From Anaerostipes butyraticus (lineage in GTDB: Bacteria; Bacillota; Clostridia; Lachnospirales; Lachnospiraceae), in the NCBI RefSeq assembly GCF_016586355.1, contig NZ_BLYI01000023.1, positions 1 through 64,000 of the forward strand: 64,000 bases of DNA. The letters are read 5' to 3'. The translations under genes were made by a program, and so were the position numbers. The notes beneath the pieces were generated by a model. That model was not told the origin of the DNA. It did not search any database and worked only from the letters and a program-made list of their open reading frames with translations. This document shows, piece by piece, positions 32,624-42,490 of the stretch (position 1 is the stretch's first letter; each line of letters begins with the position of its first letter).

Positions 32624-33365
32624 AGATAATCCCCTTTATTTCATTTCTCAGCCGGAAGGAGCAGGGTGCAGAAGCACCGTTAATCAGGCGGATCATGCCG
32701 TCTTCCATGCCGATCATATAACGTTTCTGAACGATCACAGACCGGTGGCTCCGCACAAAGCCATCTCCAAGCCGTTTCATGGCATGCTCCATGGATTCCC
32801 TTACAGTGATGGAAGATCCATTGATCGTATGATAACAGATGCAGTGGGATCTGGTTTTCAGTGCTTCCACATACAAAATATCCTGAATAGGAAGACTGAT
32901 TTCTTCATCGAACCCGGGGCGGAGAGAAATAGATTTCTGATCTTTTTCTTCCGGATGAACGGACAGCTGTTTGTTGGCCAGATAAAGATACTGGTAGCAG
33001 TTACGGTTCATCTTATGGATGTCTGTGGTCTTTTCAATAAATCCGAACGGCTCGGTGCCTGATTTCAGGACGTCTAAAGCCAGTTCATAGTGGTTGGTGA
33101 CAAATACGATTTTTGATCCTGGAGAGACAGCACGGATCTGCCTGGCAAGGTCGATTCCATTAAATTCATTATTTCCAAAATCAAGATCCAGAAAAAATAA
33201 GTATTCTCCCGGGTGGTTTTTCAGATAAGAAATCATATCTTTTCCGCTGGAAGAAATACATACGATTCTTCCGTCCAGCTTCTGACTGGACAGGATGGCT
33301 TCAAGCTGTTCCTGGATGATCTTTAAAATAAACGGATCATCATCACATAGAATAATCTTTAACAT
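32604..33365 (-). CDS. LytTR-family response regulator (AgrA-like)
   Basis: The 253-residue regulator has a receiver domain (about 1-120; ILCDDDPFIL with the acidic pocket, phospho-Asp in FFLDLDFGNNEFNG, switch Thr in VFVTNHYE, Lys in FIEKTTD) and a C-terminal LytTR DNA-binding domain (ILYVEALKTRSHCICYH, ESMEHAMKRLGDGFVRSHRSVIVQ). Such proteins bind pairs of imperfect direct repeats upstream of target genes. It leads the regulator-kinase-VanZ-like unit on the reverse strand. One arm of the 20-bp inverted repeat lies in its 5' leader, 10 bp before the ATG. Confidence 0.92.
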   Translation of the reverse strand: MLKIILCDDDPFILKIIQEQLEAILSSQKLDGRIVCISSSGKDMISYLKNHPGEYLFFLDLDFGNNEFNGIDLARQIRAVSPGSKIVFVTNHYELALDVLKSGTEPFGFIEKTTDIHKMNRNCYQYLYLANKQLSVHPEEKDQKSISLRPGFDEEISLPIQDILYVEALKTRSHCICYHTINGSSITVRESMEHAMKRLGDGFVRSHRSVIVQKRYMIGMEDGMIRLINGASAPCSFRLRNEIKGIIYGNNNQ

Positions 33366-33374
33366 AACATTCCT

Positions 33375-33394
33375 TTCTTTTGCCTGATCTCCCT
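33375..33394 (-). repeat. Right copy of the perfect 20-bp inverted repeat
   Basis: The reverse strand reads AGGGAGATCAGGCAAAAGAA here, identical to 31132-31151 on the forward strand. It is in the leader of the response regulator mRNA, ending just before the ribosome site AAAGGAA. Flanking bases of the two copies differ. Confidence 0.85.
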
Positions 33395-33530
33395 GTGTTT
33401 GTGCTACAAACGTATCTTACAAAAGAATCCGGCAGAATCTATAAATTTACCCGGAATAAAAAATGAACGCCGCAAAAAGAAACAGCAAAATGACGTTCAG
33501 GCCAAAAGACCGGGATTGAGGGCGGATATA

Positions 33531-33559
33531 TTGACAAACATATTTCCTCTTTTGATTAT
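33531..33559 (+). promoter_or_regulatory. Promoter of the D,D-carboxypeptidase gene
   Basis: Perfect TTGACA (33531-33536), 17 bp, GATTAT (33554-33559), 43 bp before the gene start. The remaining gap 33395-33530 shows no further feature. Confidence 0.55.
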
Positions 33560-33601
33560 AAGGAACATCAGAAACAGAAACAAGAGATGAAGGAGGAAAG
33601 C

Positions 33602-34459
33602 ATGAAGAAGAGAAAAAAAATGATCTGGCTGGCAGGAATGCTGCTCATCTGCGGGATGGTCCTGTCCCTGATATTTCAAAATCGAATATTATATGGAATA
33701 CAGAGTCCGTATGCCGCACTGATGGAAAGAGACGGAGACAGGATTCTGGCACAAAAGAAAGGTGAGAAAAAGATGTATCCGGCGTCTTTGACTAAGATCA
33801 TGACATGCCTTGTGGCCCTGGAGCATATTTCAGATCTTGATCGAAAAGTAACCATGGATGGGAATATGATTGATCAGGCAAAAGCCCAGGGAGCGTCCCG
33901 GGCAGGATTTGAAGCAGGAGAAACTGTTACGATAAGAGATCTGCTGTACGGTGCAATGCTTCCGTCGGGAGCAGAATGCTGTCTGCGTCTTTCCAGATAT
34001 GTGACAGGATCAGAAGAAAAAATGGCAGAACTGATGAATCAGAAAGCAGAAAATCTGGGGATGGAACATACGCATTTCGTAAACGTGACAGGTCTTCATG
34101 ACGAAAATCATTATTCAACGGCAGAGGATCTGGCGGTTCTGCTGGATGCGGCTCTGGACAGGAAGGATTTTCGTAAGATTTTTACAACGATGAGCTATCG
34201 AACCTCTCCGTCAAATGTTCATCCAAACGGAATGGTCCTGAACAGTACGCTCTATGAATACAGGGAAGAACTGCAGGTGAAACAGGGAGAATTTCTTGGA
34301 GGAAAAACAGGACATACCAGCCAGGCAGGATTGTGCCTGGCAAGTCTTGTAAACGTCAAGGGAAAAGAATATATACTGGTGACTGCAGGGGCGGAAGATC
34401 ATGGCGGCTCCATTCCGGGACATGTAGCAGATGCGAAGAAAATTTACAGCAAATTATGA
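33602..34459 (+). CDS. Serine-type D-Ala-D-Ala carboxypeptidase (S11)
   Basis: The 285-residue wall enzyme has a basic N-terminus and one membrane helix (about 6-25), then the S11 domain: YPASLTKIMTCLVAL with the nucleophile Ser and Lys, LLYGAMLPSGAECCLRLSR at the second motif position, and GGKTGHTSQAG with KTG. The second motif reads SGAE, where classic DacA enzymes have SGN; this variant is seen in related clostridial proteins. The C-terminal beta domain and amphipathic helix of PBP5 are absent, so anchoring is by the N-terminal helix. It would trim stem peptides or act VanY-like. The start at 33602 follows AAGGAGG. Confidence 0.88.
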   Translation: MKKRKKMIWLAGMLLICGMVLSLIFQNRILYGIQSPYAALMERDGDRILAQKKGEKKMYPASLTKIMTCLVALEHISDLDRKVTMDGNMIDQAKAQGASRAGFEAGETVTIRDLLYGAMLPSGAECCLRLSRYVTGSEEKMAELMNQKAENLGMEHTHFVNVTGLHDENHYSTAEDLAVLLDAALDRKDFRKIFTTMSYRTSPSNVHPNGMVLNSTLYEYREELQVKQGEFLGGKTGHTSQAGLCLASLVNVKGKEYILVTAGAEDHGGSIPGHVADAKKIYSKL

Positions 34460-34576
34460 TTTTTTTGTGATTTTTGCTAAAAATTCTGCTAAGAATTTTA
34501 TAAAAAGCTGGTAAATTTGAAAAGATAGAGCTAAAATAATGGGTGTAGAATCCAGGGTCGGAAAGGAGGCTTTTTT

Positions 34577-34888
34577 ATGGATGGAATTGCAGAAAAACTG
34601 GCAGAAATCGAAAAGACCGCAAGGGCCATTGTAGAAAATGCTGAGAATCAAAAGCATCTGCAGGAAAAAGAGATGCAGGAGAAGAGAGACCTGTTTGATC
34701 AGAAACTGGAAAAGGAAACGAAAGATCGGATCAGTGCCATACGATCGGAATTGGAAGAGAATATGGATGAGATGATGGAACAGCAGGGAGAGCAGAATAA
34801 CAGTGAGATTCAGTTCCTGAAACAAGATTTTGAAAAAAACCATACTGCGTATGCAAAGGAAATTTTCGATAGGATCATTAAGGTTTAG
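34577..34888 (+). CDS. V-type ATPase peripheral stalk subunit G/H-like
   Basis: The 103-residue, highly charged, almost wholly alpha-helical protein (LAEIEKTARAIVENAENQKHLQEKEMQEKRDLFDQKLEKETKDRI) has the heptad character of the V/A-ATPase stalk subunit that pairs with subunit E. Sequence conservation in this subunit is weak; the call rests on its position as the first gene of the operon, its length and its coiled coil. AAAGGAGG precedes the ATG. The upstream 117 bp has an AT-rich hairpin (AAAATTCT/AGAATTTT near 34483-34502) but no clear promoter. Confidence 0.8.
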   Translation: MDGIAEKLAEIEKTARAIVENAENQKHLQEKEMQEKRDLFDQKLEKETKDRISAIRSELEENMDEMMEQQGEQNNSEIQFLKQDFEKNHTAYAKEIFDRIIKV

Positions 34889-34911
34889 CAGGACTTATTA
34901 GGAGGCGGAAA

Positions 34912-35979
34912 ATGATCAAAGATGTGATGGAGTACAGCGGGATCGTAACAAAGATCCGCGCAATGCGTGCGAAATTGCTGAAATCAGAAGATTACCGCAA
35001 GATTGCCGCTATGCAGACGGTGACAGAGGTCATATATTATCTGAAAGAGACAAAGTCTTATGGAAAGCTGATCGATCAGATGGATGAGTCTCTGTATCAT
35101 CGTGGAAATATTGAAAAAATTCTGGTTCAGTCATTGTATGATGATTATACCAGACTGTACCGTTTCGCAAATATGGACCAGAAGAAATTCCTTAAGGTTT
35201 TTAAGAAGCGGTATGAAGTAGATTTAATTAAATATTGTTTAAGAATTGTGTTTAACCACTATAATGCCCCGTTTGATCTGGATTATAAGAAAACATTTTT
35301 TGACCGGTATTCAGAAATAAAGATCGATCAGTTGATCATGTCAGAGAATATCGATGATCTGGTGGATCATCTGAAGAATACCGAGTATTATGCGCCATTG
35401 GCGAAAATCCGGGAATCTGGGGCATCAACATTATTTGATTATGATCTGGCGCTGGAATTGTACTATTTTTCCATGTTGTGGAAGATCAGAAAGGGAAAAT
35501 GGAAAAAAGAAGAGAAAGAGACGATCAAAAAAGATCTGGGAAGTCAGATCGATCTTACGAATCTTCAGTGGATTTACCGGGCGAAGAAATATTATCATAT
35601 GCTGCCGCCGGATATCTATACCCTGCTGATACCGATACAATACCGGCTTACAAAAGATGAATTTAAAAATCTGGTGGAAGCGCCTTCCATTGAAGAGTTT
35701 TTCCGCCATCTGAATGAATCGTTTTATGGACGGAGATATCAGTTTGACGAACAGCACAATGTGGAGAAAATTGAAAAACAGTTTGTGAAGCATATCGTCA
35801 TGAAAGCATATCAGAATCATCCGTATTCTCTTGCAAGCCTTTTGGGATATCTGTTCCTGAAGGAAGAAGAAATTTACCGGATTACGACAGCGCTTGAGTG
35901 TATCCGGTACGGATTGTCAGAAAAAGAGACTCTGAGATATATTCTGCAGGATCCCAGAGATCAAGGAGGTAGTGCCTAA
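34912..35979 (+). CDS. ntpC: V-type ATPase subunit C (AC39/d)
   Basis: The 355-residue soluble, helical protein links the central rotor stalk to the membrane ring. It has the family traits: SGIVTKIRAMRAKLL near the start, internal repeat of helical bundles, and the C-terminal HPYSLASLLGYLFLKEEEIYRITTALECIRYGL, the most conserved AC39 block. AGGAGG precedes the start. Its stop overlaps the first base of the next start codon. Confidence 0.93.
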   Translation: MIKDVMEYSGIVTKIRAMRAKLLKSEDYRKIAAMQTVTEVIYYLKETKSYGKLIDQMDESLYHRGNIEKILVQSLYDDYTRLYRFANMDQKKFLKVFKKRYEVDLIKYCLRIVFNHYNAPFDLDYKKTFFDRYSEIKIDQLIMSENIDDLVDHLKNTEYYAPLAKIRESGASTLFDYDLALELYYFSMLWKIRKGKWKKEEKETIKKDLGSQIDLTNLQWIYRAKKYYHMLPPDIYTLLIPIQYRLTKDEFKNLVEAPSIEEFFRHLNESFYGRRYQFDEQHNVEKIEKQFVKHIVMKAYQNHPYSLASLLGYLFLKEEEIYRITTALECIRYGLSEKETLRYILQDPRDQGGSA

Positions 35980-37931
35980 TGATAGTTAAGATGAAGTTCC
36001 TGAGCATTTCCGGTCCCAGAACGGATATTGACCGGGTGACCAGCAGGTATTTATCGAAATATGAGATGCAGCTGGAAAATGCGATAACGGAATTAAAAAC
36101 CACGGATAATTTACTGCCGTTTATGGATCTGAATCCATATAAAGAACCGCTGGCGAAAGCGGAACAGTATGCGGCTATGCTGCCGGATCAGACAGTGCCG
36201 ATGGATACATCGCTTTCTGCAGATGAGATGATCGATCTGATTCGAAATCTGAACCACGATTATCTTGATATGAAAGCAAAAGAAGAAAAGATCAAAAAAG
36301 CAAAAGAAGAAATTATGGAAAAACTTCATCAGATGGAACCGTTCCAGTCGCTGGAGCTGAATGTGAAAGAAGTGATGCGGTACCGTTATATGATCGTAAG
36401 ATTTGGAAGGGTCAGCCTGGATTATTTCCACAAGCTGGAAAAATATCTGTTTGATGATTTGAATGCGGTATTTCTGGAAGGATCAAGAGATGAAAACTAT
36501 GTATATGGCTGCTATTTTGCGGCTCATAAAGAGTCTGGAAAAGTTGATTCCGTGTTCAAGTCTCTGCATTTTGAAAGAATCAGGCTTCCTGAAGATTATG
36601 ACGGAGTTCCGGCAGCGGTCTGCAGGGAAATGAGACATCAGATTGAACTTCTGGATCAGCAGACGGAGGACATCAGAAAAAAGGTGGGAGGTTTTCTGGA
36701 AGGCCAGGCGGCAAAGATTCTTGGCGCAAAGTATAAACTGGAGGAACTGTCAAACAATTTTGATGTCAGAAAGATGGCTGCCCGCGTGGAAAATGAAGAA
36801 CAGGAAGACTATTATATTTTATGCGGCTGGATGAGCGAGAAAGATGTTGCGGCTTTCATAGAAGAAACAAAAGACGATGACAGAATCACGATCGTAGAAG
36901 AAGAAGGACGGGAGAAATTCTTTGGAGATCCTCCGACCAAACTGAAAAATCCAAGATTTTTTCAGCCATTTGAGATGTTTGTCCGGATGTACGGGCTGCC
37001 GGCCCATGACGAAATGGATCCGACCATTTTTGTGGCGCTGACCTATACCTTTATTTTCGGGGCAATGTTTGGAGATGCGGGCCAGGGACTGTGCCTGTTT
37101 GTATTAGGCGGTCTGATCTATCTGAAAAAGAAGATCAGCCTTGCGGGAATTATCTCCATTGCGGGAATTTTTTCTACATTTTTCGGCTTCATGTTTGGAA
37201 GCTTTTTCGGATTCGAAGGAACGATCATAAAGCCTATTTGGCTGTCACCAATGCATGCCATGATGAAACTTCCGTTTCTGGGACAGTTAAATACGGTATT
37301 TATTGTAGCTGTGGCGTTCGGAATGGGACTGATTCTTCTGGCGATGGTGTTCCAGATCATAAACGCATGGAAACGAGGAGATAAAGGAAACATGCTGTTT
37401 AGTCCCAATGGTGTTGCGGGACTTGTGTTCTATGGATTCCTTGTGATTACCATTGTTTTATATATGACGGGACATAAGACGCCTGGAAATATTATGATGG
37501 TGATATTCCTTGGAGTTCCGATCCTGCTGTTTGTTTTCAAAGAGCCGCTTGGACAGCTGATTCAGGGAAAGAAAGCCAGTCTGGATGAAGGAGTCGGAAT
37601 GTTCCTGATTCAGGGATTTTTCGAATTGTTCGAGACAATGCTGAGTTTCTTTTCCAATACGATTTCATTTGTCCGTGTAGGAGCATTTGCAGTCAGTCAT
37701 GCGGCCATGATGGAGGTCGTTTTAATGCTCGGAGGAATTACAGATGGAGCGGGAAATCCAAACTGGATCATCATTGTATTCGGAAATATTCTTGTATGCG
37801 CTCTGGAAGGCCTGGTCGTAGGAATCCAGGTGCTTCGACTGGAATATTATGAAATGTTCAGCCGGTTCTATCAGGGATCCGGACGGGAATTTCATCCATA
37901 TAACAACCATGCTAAAAAAAGTATAAATTAG
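35979..37931 (+). CDS. ntpI: V-type ATPase subunit I (a-type stator)
   Basis: The 650-residue protein has a cytosolic N-terminal half with a coiled coil (about 95-130 and 215-245) and a membrane C-terminal half with about seven helices: FVALTYTFIFGAMFGDAGQGL, GIISIAGIFSTFFGFMFGSFFGFEG, and the conserved FFSNTISFVRVGAFAVSHAAMMEV whose Arg faces the rotor carboxylate. It supplies the ion half-channels. It is a normal, intact subunit. Confidence 0.95.
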   Translation: MIVKMKFLSISGPRTDIDRVTSRYLSKYEMQLENAITELKTTDNLLPFMDLNPYKEPLAKAEQYAAMLPDQTVPMDTSLSADEMIDLIRNLNHDYLDMKAKEEKIKKAKEEIMEKLHQMEPFQSLELNVKEVMRYRYMIVRFGRVSLDYFHKLEKYLFDDLNAVFLEGSRDENYVYGCYFAAHKESGKVDSVFKSLHFERIRLPEDYDGVPAAVCREMRHQIELLDQQTEDIRKKVGGFLEGQAAKILGAKYKLEELSNNFDVRKMAARVENEEQEDYYILCGWMSEKDVAAFIEETKDDDRITIVEEEGREKFFGDPPTKLKNPRFFQPFEMFVRMYGLPAHDEMDPTIFVALTYTFIFGAMFGDAGQGLCLFVLGGLIYLKKKISLAGIISIAGIFSTFFGFMFGSFFGFEGTIIKPIWLSPMHAMMKLPFLGQLNTVFIVAVAFGMGLILLAMVFQIINAWKRGDKGNMLFSPNGVAGLVFYGFLVITIVLYMTGHKTPGNIMMVIFLGVPILLFVFKEPLGQLIQGKKASLDEGVGMFLIQGFFELFETMLSFFSNTISFVRVGAFAVSHAAMMEVVLMLGGITDGAGNPNWIIIVFGNILVCALEGLVVGIQVLRLEYYEMFSRFYQGSGREFHPYNNHAKKSIN

Positions 37932-37943
37932 GAGGACACCGAT

Positions 37944-38378
37944 ATGACATCAGCAATTAAATTAGTAATTATTGCAGCATTTATTTTAAGCATCCTGCTC
38001 CCTTTTGGATATTTTATGAAGGGAGAGAGAAACAAGAAAAGGTATAAGAGAAGCATCGCGGCCAACATCGTTATGTTTTTTGGAGTTGTGGTCATTGCGG
38101 CAGTTATGCTTTTCGTAAGTGAGCCGGTCCAGGCTGCACAGTCAGCCGCGGATGCGGGCATGGCAACCGGACTGGGATACATTGCGGCAGCTCTTGCAAC
38201 CGGATTATCCTGTGTCGGAGGCGGTATTGCGGTAGCCAGCGCAGCCAGCGCGGCTCTTGGAGCAATCAGCGAAGACCCGACAGCTCTTGGTAAATCTTTG
38301 ATTTTCGTTGGTCTGGCAGAAGGTGTCTGCCTGTATGGACTGATCATTTCATTTATGATTATCGGTAGATTAGGTTAG
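37944..38378 (+). CDS. ntpK: V-type ATPase subunit K (rotor ring proteolipid)
   Basis: The 144-residue proteolipid has four hydrophobic helices (about 5-25, 41-58, 74-103, 118-141). Only the second hairpin has the full proteolipid signature: GLGYIAAALATGLSCVGGGIAVASAASAALGAISEDP and LIFVGLAEGVCLYGLIISF with the ion-binding Glu 126. The first hairpin lacks a carboxylate and is separated by a basic loop (KGERNKKRYKRS). Whether the ring carries Na or H cannot be decided from this sequence alone. Confidence 0.93.
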   Translation: MTSAIKLVIIAAFILSILLPFGYFMKGERNKKRYKRSIAANIVMFFGVVVIAAVMLFVSEPVQAAQSAADAGMATGLGYIAAALATGLSCVGGGIAVASAASAALGAISEDPTALGKSLIFVGLAEGVCLYGLIISFMIIGRLG

Positions 38379-38395
38379 ACTGAGGAAGTGAGAAT

Positions 38396-38704
38396 ATGAA
38401 GATGTATTTAATCAGCGATAATGTGGATACACTGACGGGAATGCGCCTTGCGGGCGTGGACGGCGTTGTCGTGCATGAGAGGGAAGAACTGTATCAGGCA
38501 CTTCAGACGGCAATGAGTGATCCATCCATAGGAATCGTGCTTCTGACAGAAAAGTTTGGGAAAGAATTTCCGGATCTGATCGATGAGATCAAGCTGGAAA
38601 GGCAGATGCCGTTGCTGATTGAGATTCCTGACAGGCATGGAACAGGCCGTAAGAAGGATTTTATTACTTCCTATGTCAATGAAGCAATCGGACTGAAATT
38701 ATAA
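38396..38704 (+). CDS. V-type ATPase subunit F
   Basis: This is the small central-stalk subunit (102 residues) with the Rossmann-like fold: MKMYLISDNVDTLTGMRLAGVDGVVV, IGIVLLTEKFGKEFPDLIDEIK and PLLIEIPDRHG. Length, sequence and place between K and E fit subunit F (called G in the Enterococcus ntp operon). Confidence 0.92.
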   Translation: MKMYLISDNVDTLTGMRLAGVDGVVVHEREELYQALQTAMSDPSIGIVLLTEKFGKEFPDLIDEIKLERQMPLLIEIPDRHGTGRKKDFITSYVNEAIGLKL

Positions 38705-38732
38705 TGAAATTGGTAGAAGGAAGGTGACGGAG

Positions 38733-39320
38733 TTGACCATAGATGAGAAGATTTCTCATATCCAGGGAGCGGCGATGGAAGAAGCCAGAAGCCAGGGAAA
38801 TGAGATCATAAAACAGCATAGAAAAGCCCTGGAGTCCATGTATCAGACTCACTGTCAGGAGGCAAGAATTCAGGCAGATACGAGGATCAAAGCGGAAACC
38901 GCATCGGCGAGGCAGCAGCTGAATACCGCAGTTTCCAAGGGGCAGCTCAGGATGCGCAGGGAATTGAGCGGCGTTCAGATGGAACTGAAGAACAGCCTGT
39001 TTAAAGAAGTTCTTGAACTGCTGAATGATTATATGAAAACAGAAGATTACAGGAAACAGCTGATTTCTTATATCGCCGATGCTGCCAGATTTGCCGGTGG
39101 GCAGCCATTGACGATATATATCAGCAAATCAGATGAAGACAAAAAAGAATATTTGGAGAAGAGCACAGGAATGACTATGACAATCAGCGAGGAAGATTTT
39201 ATTGGAGGACTCCGGTCTGTGATTCCGGGAAAAAATATCCTGATCGATCATTCGTTTAAAGGTGCTCTGGAAAAAGAATATCAGGAATATACCTTTAAGG
39301 GAGGTGGAGCAGGTGAGTAG
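38733..39320 (+). CDS. ntpE: V-type ATPase subunit E (peripheral stalk)
   Basis: The protein (195 residues from this TTG) starts TIDEKISHIQGAAMEEARSQGNEI, a long charged helix, and ends in the globular domain (LLNDYMKTEDYRKQLISYI, EDFIGGLRSVIPGKNILIDHSFKGALEKEY) that holds the A3B3 head. TTG at 38733 is chosen because AAGGAAGGTG is suitably placed before it; a GTG at 38724 is the alternative and would add three residues. Its end overlaps the subunit A start. Confidence 0.9.
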   Translation: MTIDEKISHIQGAAMEEARSQGNEIIKQHRKALESMYQTHCQEARIQADTRIKAETASARQQLNTAVSKGQLRMRRELSGVQMELKNSLFKEVLELLNDYMKTEDYRKQLISYIADAARFAGGQPLTIYISKSDEDKKEYLEKSTGMTMTISEEDFIGGLRSVIPGKNILIDHSFKGALEKEYQEYTFKGGGAGE

Positions 39321-41079
39321 GACTGGAATTATTTATGGAATCAACGGACCTGTCATCTATTTAAAGGGAAATACAGGATTTAAAATGTCTGAGATGGTCT
39401 ATGTGGGAGAGGAAAAACTGGTTGGAGAAGTTATTTCCCTGGACAAAGACCGGACAACCATACAGGTATATGAGGAAACATCAGGACTGCGTCCGGGAGA
39501 GGTAGTGGAAGCCAGCGGCGAAGCGGTTTCTGTTACTCTGGCGCCGGGTATCCTGGATAATATTTTTGATGGAATTGAACGACCGCTGGAACGGATCGCT
39601 GAAAACGCAGGAGCTTTTATTACCAAAGGAATCAGTGTGGATTCTCTGGATATGCAGAAACTCTGGGAAACACATATCACGGTATCAGAAGGGGATGTTC
39701 TCCACGGAGGGGATATTATTGCAGAAGTACCGGAGACGAGAGCCATTGTCCATAAATGCATGGTTCCGCCGGATATAAGCGGAACGGTAGTTTCTGTTGT
39801 GGAAGACGGCAGATATACGATTCATGATACATTGGTGACCCTGGAGTTAAACGATGGAACGACCAGGGATATTACTATGATCCAGCGATGGCCGATCAGG
39901 GTTCCGAGACCGGTTCATGACAGGATTCCGGCAAGTGTGCCGCTGATCACCGGACAGAGAATTCTGGATACGATGTTCCCAATCGCAAAAGGCGGAACTG
40001 CCGCGATCCCAGGAGGATTTGGAACAGGAAAAACGATGACACAGCATCAGATTGCCAAGTGGTCAGATGCGGATATCATTATTTATATCGGATGCGGAGA
40101 ACGTGGAAATGAGATGACACAGGTTTTGGAAGAATTCCAGGAACTGGTGGATCCAAGAAGCGGGAATCCGCTGATGAACAGGACTGTGCTGATTGCCAAT
40201 ACCTCCAATATGCCGGTGGCAGCCAGGGAGGCGTCTATTTATACAGGTCTGACTCTGGCAGAGTATTACCGGGATATGGGATATGACGTAGCCATCATGG
40301 CAGATTCTACATCCAGATGGGCAGAGGCCCTCAGGGAACTGTCCGGCCGTCTGGAAGAAATGCCGGCAGAAGAAGGCTTTCCGGCTTATCTGGCATCCAG
40401 ACTGTCCGCCTTTTATGAGAGAGCAGGCATGATGCATAATCTGAATGGAACGGATGGATCTGTAACGATCATTGGAGCCGTATCTCCTCAGGGCGGAGAT
40501 TTCTCAGAGCCGGTAACCCAGAACACGAAGAGATTCGTAAGATGTTTCTGGGGGCTGGATAAATCACTGGCTTATGAAAGACATTTTCCGGCAATTCACT
40601 GGCTGACCAGCTACAGCGAATATCTGATTGATCTGGCCGGCTGGTACAATGAGCATGTTTCTCCTAAATTTGTAGATTACAGAAACCGGATGATGGCGAT
40701 CCTGAATCAGGAAAACAGTCTGATGGAGATTGTAAAGCTGATCGGAGGAGATGTTCTGCCGGATGATCAGAAACTGACCCTGGAGATTGCAAAGGTCATT
40801 CGCCTGGGATTCCTGCAGCAGAATGCGTTCCATAAAGATGATACATGCGTATCCCTGGAAAAACAGTTTAAGATGATGGAAATTATTTTATATTTGTATA
40901 AAAAATGCAGAGAGCTGGTAGCGAGAGGCATGCCAATGAGTGTGCTGAAGGCTGAGCATATTTTTGAGCGGATCATTTCCATCAAATATGACGTGCCGAA
41001 TGATAATCTTCAGATGCTGGATTTTTATCATCAGGAGATTGATGATTTCTATCAGGCGGTATTGGAAAAGAACGCATAG
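39313..41079 (+). CDS. ntpA: V-type ATPase catalytic subunit A
   Basis: The 588-residue catalytic subunit has the N-terminal barrel ([14 protein letters not shown]), the non-homologous insert (about 120-190; [18 protein letters not shown]), P-loop [15 protein letters not shown], catalytic Glu in [24 protein letters not shown] and the C-terminal helical domain. GTG at 39313 follows AGGGAGGTGG and yields the family-typical start; an ATG at 39262 lies within subunit E. It is intact. Confidence 0.96.
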   Translation: MSRTGIIYGINGPVIYLKGNTGFKMSEMVYVGEEKLVGEVISLDKDRTTIQVYEETSGLRPGEVVEASGEAVSVTLAPGILDNIFDGIERPLERIAENAGAFITKGISVDSLDMQKLWETHITVSEGDVLHGGDIIAEVPETRAIVHKCMVPPDISGTVVSVVEDGRYTIHDTLVTLELNDGTTRDITMIQRWPIRVPRPVHDRIPASVPLITGQRILDTMFPIAKGGTAAIPGGFGTGKTMTQHQIAKWSDADIIIYIGCGERGNEMTQVLEEFQELVDPRSGNPLMNRTVLIANTSNMPVAAREASIYTGLTLAEYYRDMGYDVAIMADSTSRWAEALRELSGRLEEMPAEEGFPAYLASRLSAFYERAGMMHNLNGTDGSVTIIGAVSPQGGDFSEPVTQNTKRFVRCFWGLDKSLAYERHFPAIHWLTSYSEYLIDLAGWYNEHVSPKFVDYRNRMMAILNQENSLMEIVKLIGGDVLPDDQKLTLEIAKVIRLGFLQQNAFHKDDTCVSLEKQFKMMEIILYLYKKCRELVARGMPMSVLKAEHIFERIISIKYDVPNDNLQMLDFYHQEIDDFYQAVLEKNA

Positions 41080-41092
41080 GAGGCAGAAAGAT

Positions 41093-42475
41093 ATGGCAAT
41101 AGAATATTTAGGACTCAGCAGCATCAACGGACCTCTTGTAGTTCTCGAAGGTGTGCAGGATGCGTTTTATGATGAGATTGTTGAGTTTACAGTAGACAGG
41201 AAAACCAAAAAAATCGGAAGAATCATTGAGCTGTTTGAGGATAAGGCAATTATTCAGGTATTCGAAGGCACAGAGAATATGTCTTTGAACAATACAAGAA
41301 CCAGACTGACCGGACGGCCAATGGAAGTCACACTGGCTCCGGATATGCTGGGAAGGACATTTAATGGAATTGGACAGCCGATCGATGGTCTTGGCCCATT
41401 GGTTTCTGACATCCGGAGAGATGTAAATGGTCTGCCGATGAATCCGGTAAAACGTAAATATCCGAGAAACTATATCCGAACAGGTATTTCCGCAATTGAC
41501 GGTCTGACAACGCTGATCCGCGGACAGAAGCTGCCGATCTTTTCCGGTGACGGACTTCCTCACGACCAGCTGGCGGCACAGATCGTAAAACAGGCCTCTC
41601 TGGGAGATGGATCCGATGAACCTTTTGCCATCGTTTTTGGAGCCATGGGAGTTAAGCATGATGTGGCAAATTTCTTTCAGAAGACGTTTGAAGAAAGCGG
41701 AGTTGCGGATCATGTCTGCATGTTTCTGAATCTTGCCAATGATCCGGTGGTGGAACGTCTGATCACGCCGAAAGTTGCCCTGACCACGGCAGAATATCTG
41801 GCATTTGAGTGCAACATGCATATTTTGGTTATTTTGACAGACATGACATCTTTTGCAGAAGCGATGAGGGAGGTATCATCTTCCAAGGGAGAGATTCCTT
41901 CAAGAAAAGGATATCCTGGTTATTTGTACAGTGAACTGGCGGCTTTATATGAACGTGCAGGAATCATTGAAGGGGCAGAAGGTTCTGTGACACAGCTGCC
42001 GATCCTTACGATGCCTAATGATGATATTACCCATCCGATTCCAGACCTGACCGGATATATTACAGAAGGTCAGATTGTCCTGGACCGGGACCTGCATGGC
42101 CAGTCAATTTATCCTCCGATCAGTGTGCTTCCGTCTCTTTCCCGTTTGATGAAAGACGGAATCGGAGAAGGATATACGAGGGAGGATCATCAGGATCTGG
42201 CCAATCAGCTGTTTTCTGCCTATGCTAAGGTAGGAGAAGCAAGAAATCTGGCTTCTGTCATCGGAGAGGATGAATTGTCTCCGATTGATAAGAAATATCT
42301 GGAATTTGGAAAGGAATTTGAAAAGAGATATATCGGACAGGGACATGAAGAAAACAGAACTATGATGGAGACCCTGGATCTTGGCTGGGAACTGCTTCGG
42401 ATTCTTCCGAAGGAAGAACTGGATCGTATTGATACGAAACTGATCGAGAAGTATCTGCCAAAAGAGCAGGAATAG
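41093..42475 (+). CDS. ntpB: V-type ATPase regulatory subunit B
   Basis: The 460-residue non-catalytic nucleotide-binding subunit begins [20 protein letters not shown] and has [18 protein letters not shown] in place of a P-loop, [51 protein letters not shown] and [38 protein letters not shown] precedes the ATG; an upstream in-frame ATG at 40964 lies deep inside subunit A. Confidence 0.96.
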   Translation: MAIEYLGLSSINGPLVVLEGVQDAFYDEIVEFTVDRKTKKIGRIIELFEDKAIIQVFEGTENMSLNNTRTRLTGRPMEVTLAPDMLGRTFNGIGQPIDGLGPLVSDIRRDVNGLPMNPVKRKYPRNYIRTGISAIDGLTTLIRGQKLPIFSGDGLPHDQLAAQIVKQASLGDGSDEPFAIVFGAMGVKHDVANFFQKTFEESGVADHVCMFLNLANDPVVERLITPKVALTTAEYLAFECNMHILVILTDMTSFAEAMREVSSSKGEIPSRKGYPGYLYSELAALYERAGIIEGAEGSVTQLPILTMPNDDITHPIPDLTGYITEGQIVLDRDLHGQSIYPPISVLPSLSRLMKDGIGEGYTREDHQDLANQLFSAYAKVGEARNLASVIGEDELSPIDKKYLEFGKEFEKRYIGQGHEENRTMMETLDLGWELLRILPKEELDRIDTKLIEKYLPKEQE

Positions 42476-42490
42476 AAAAGGGGGAATTGT

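Noticed and set aside
33399-33590. 63-codon forward frame before the carboxypeptidase gene
   Set aside because: It overlaps the TTGACA promoter, has no ribosome site and no recognisable protein features.
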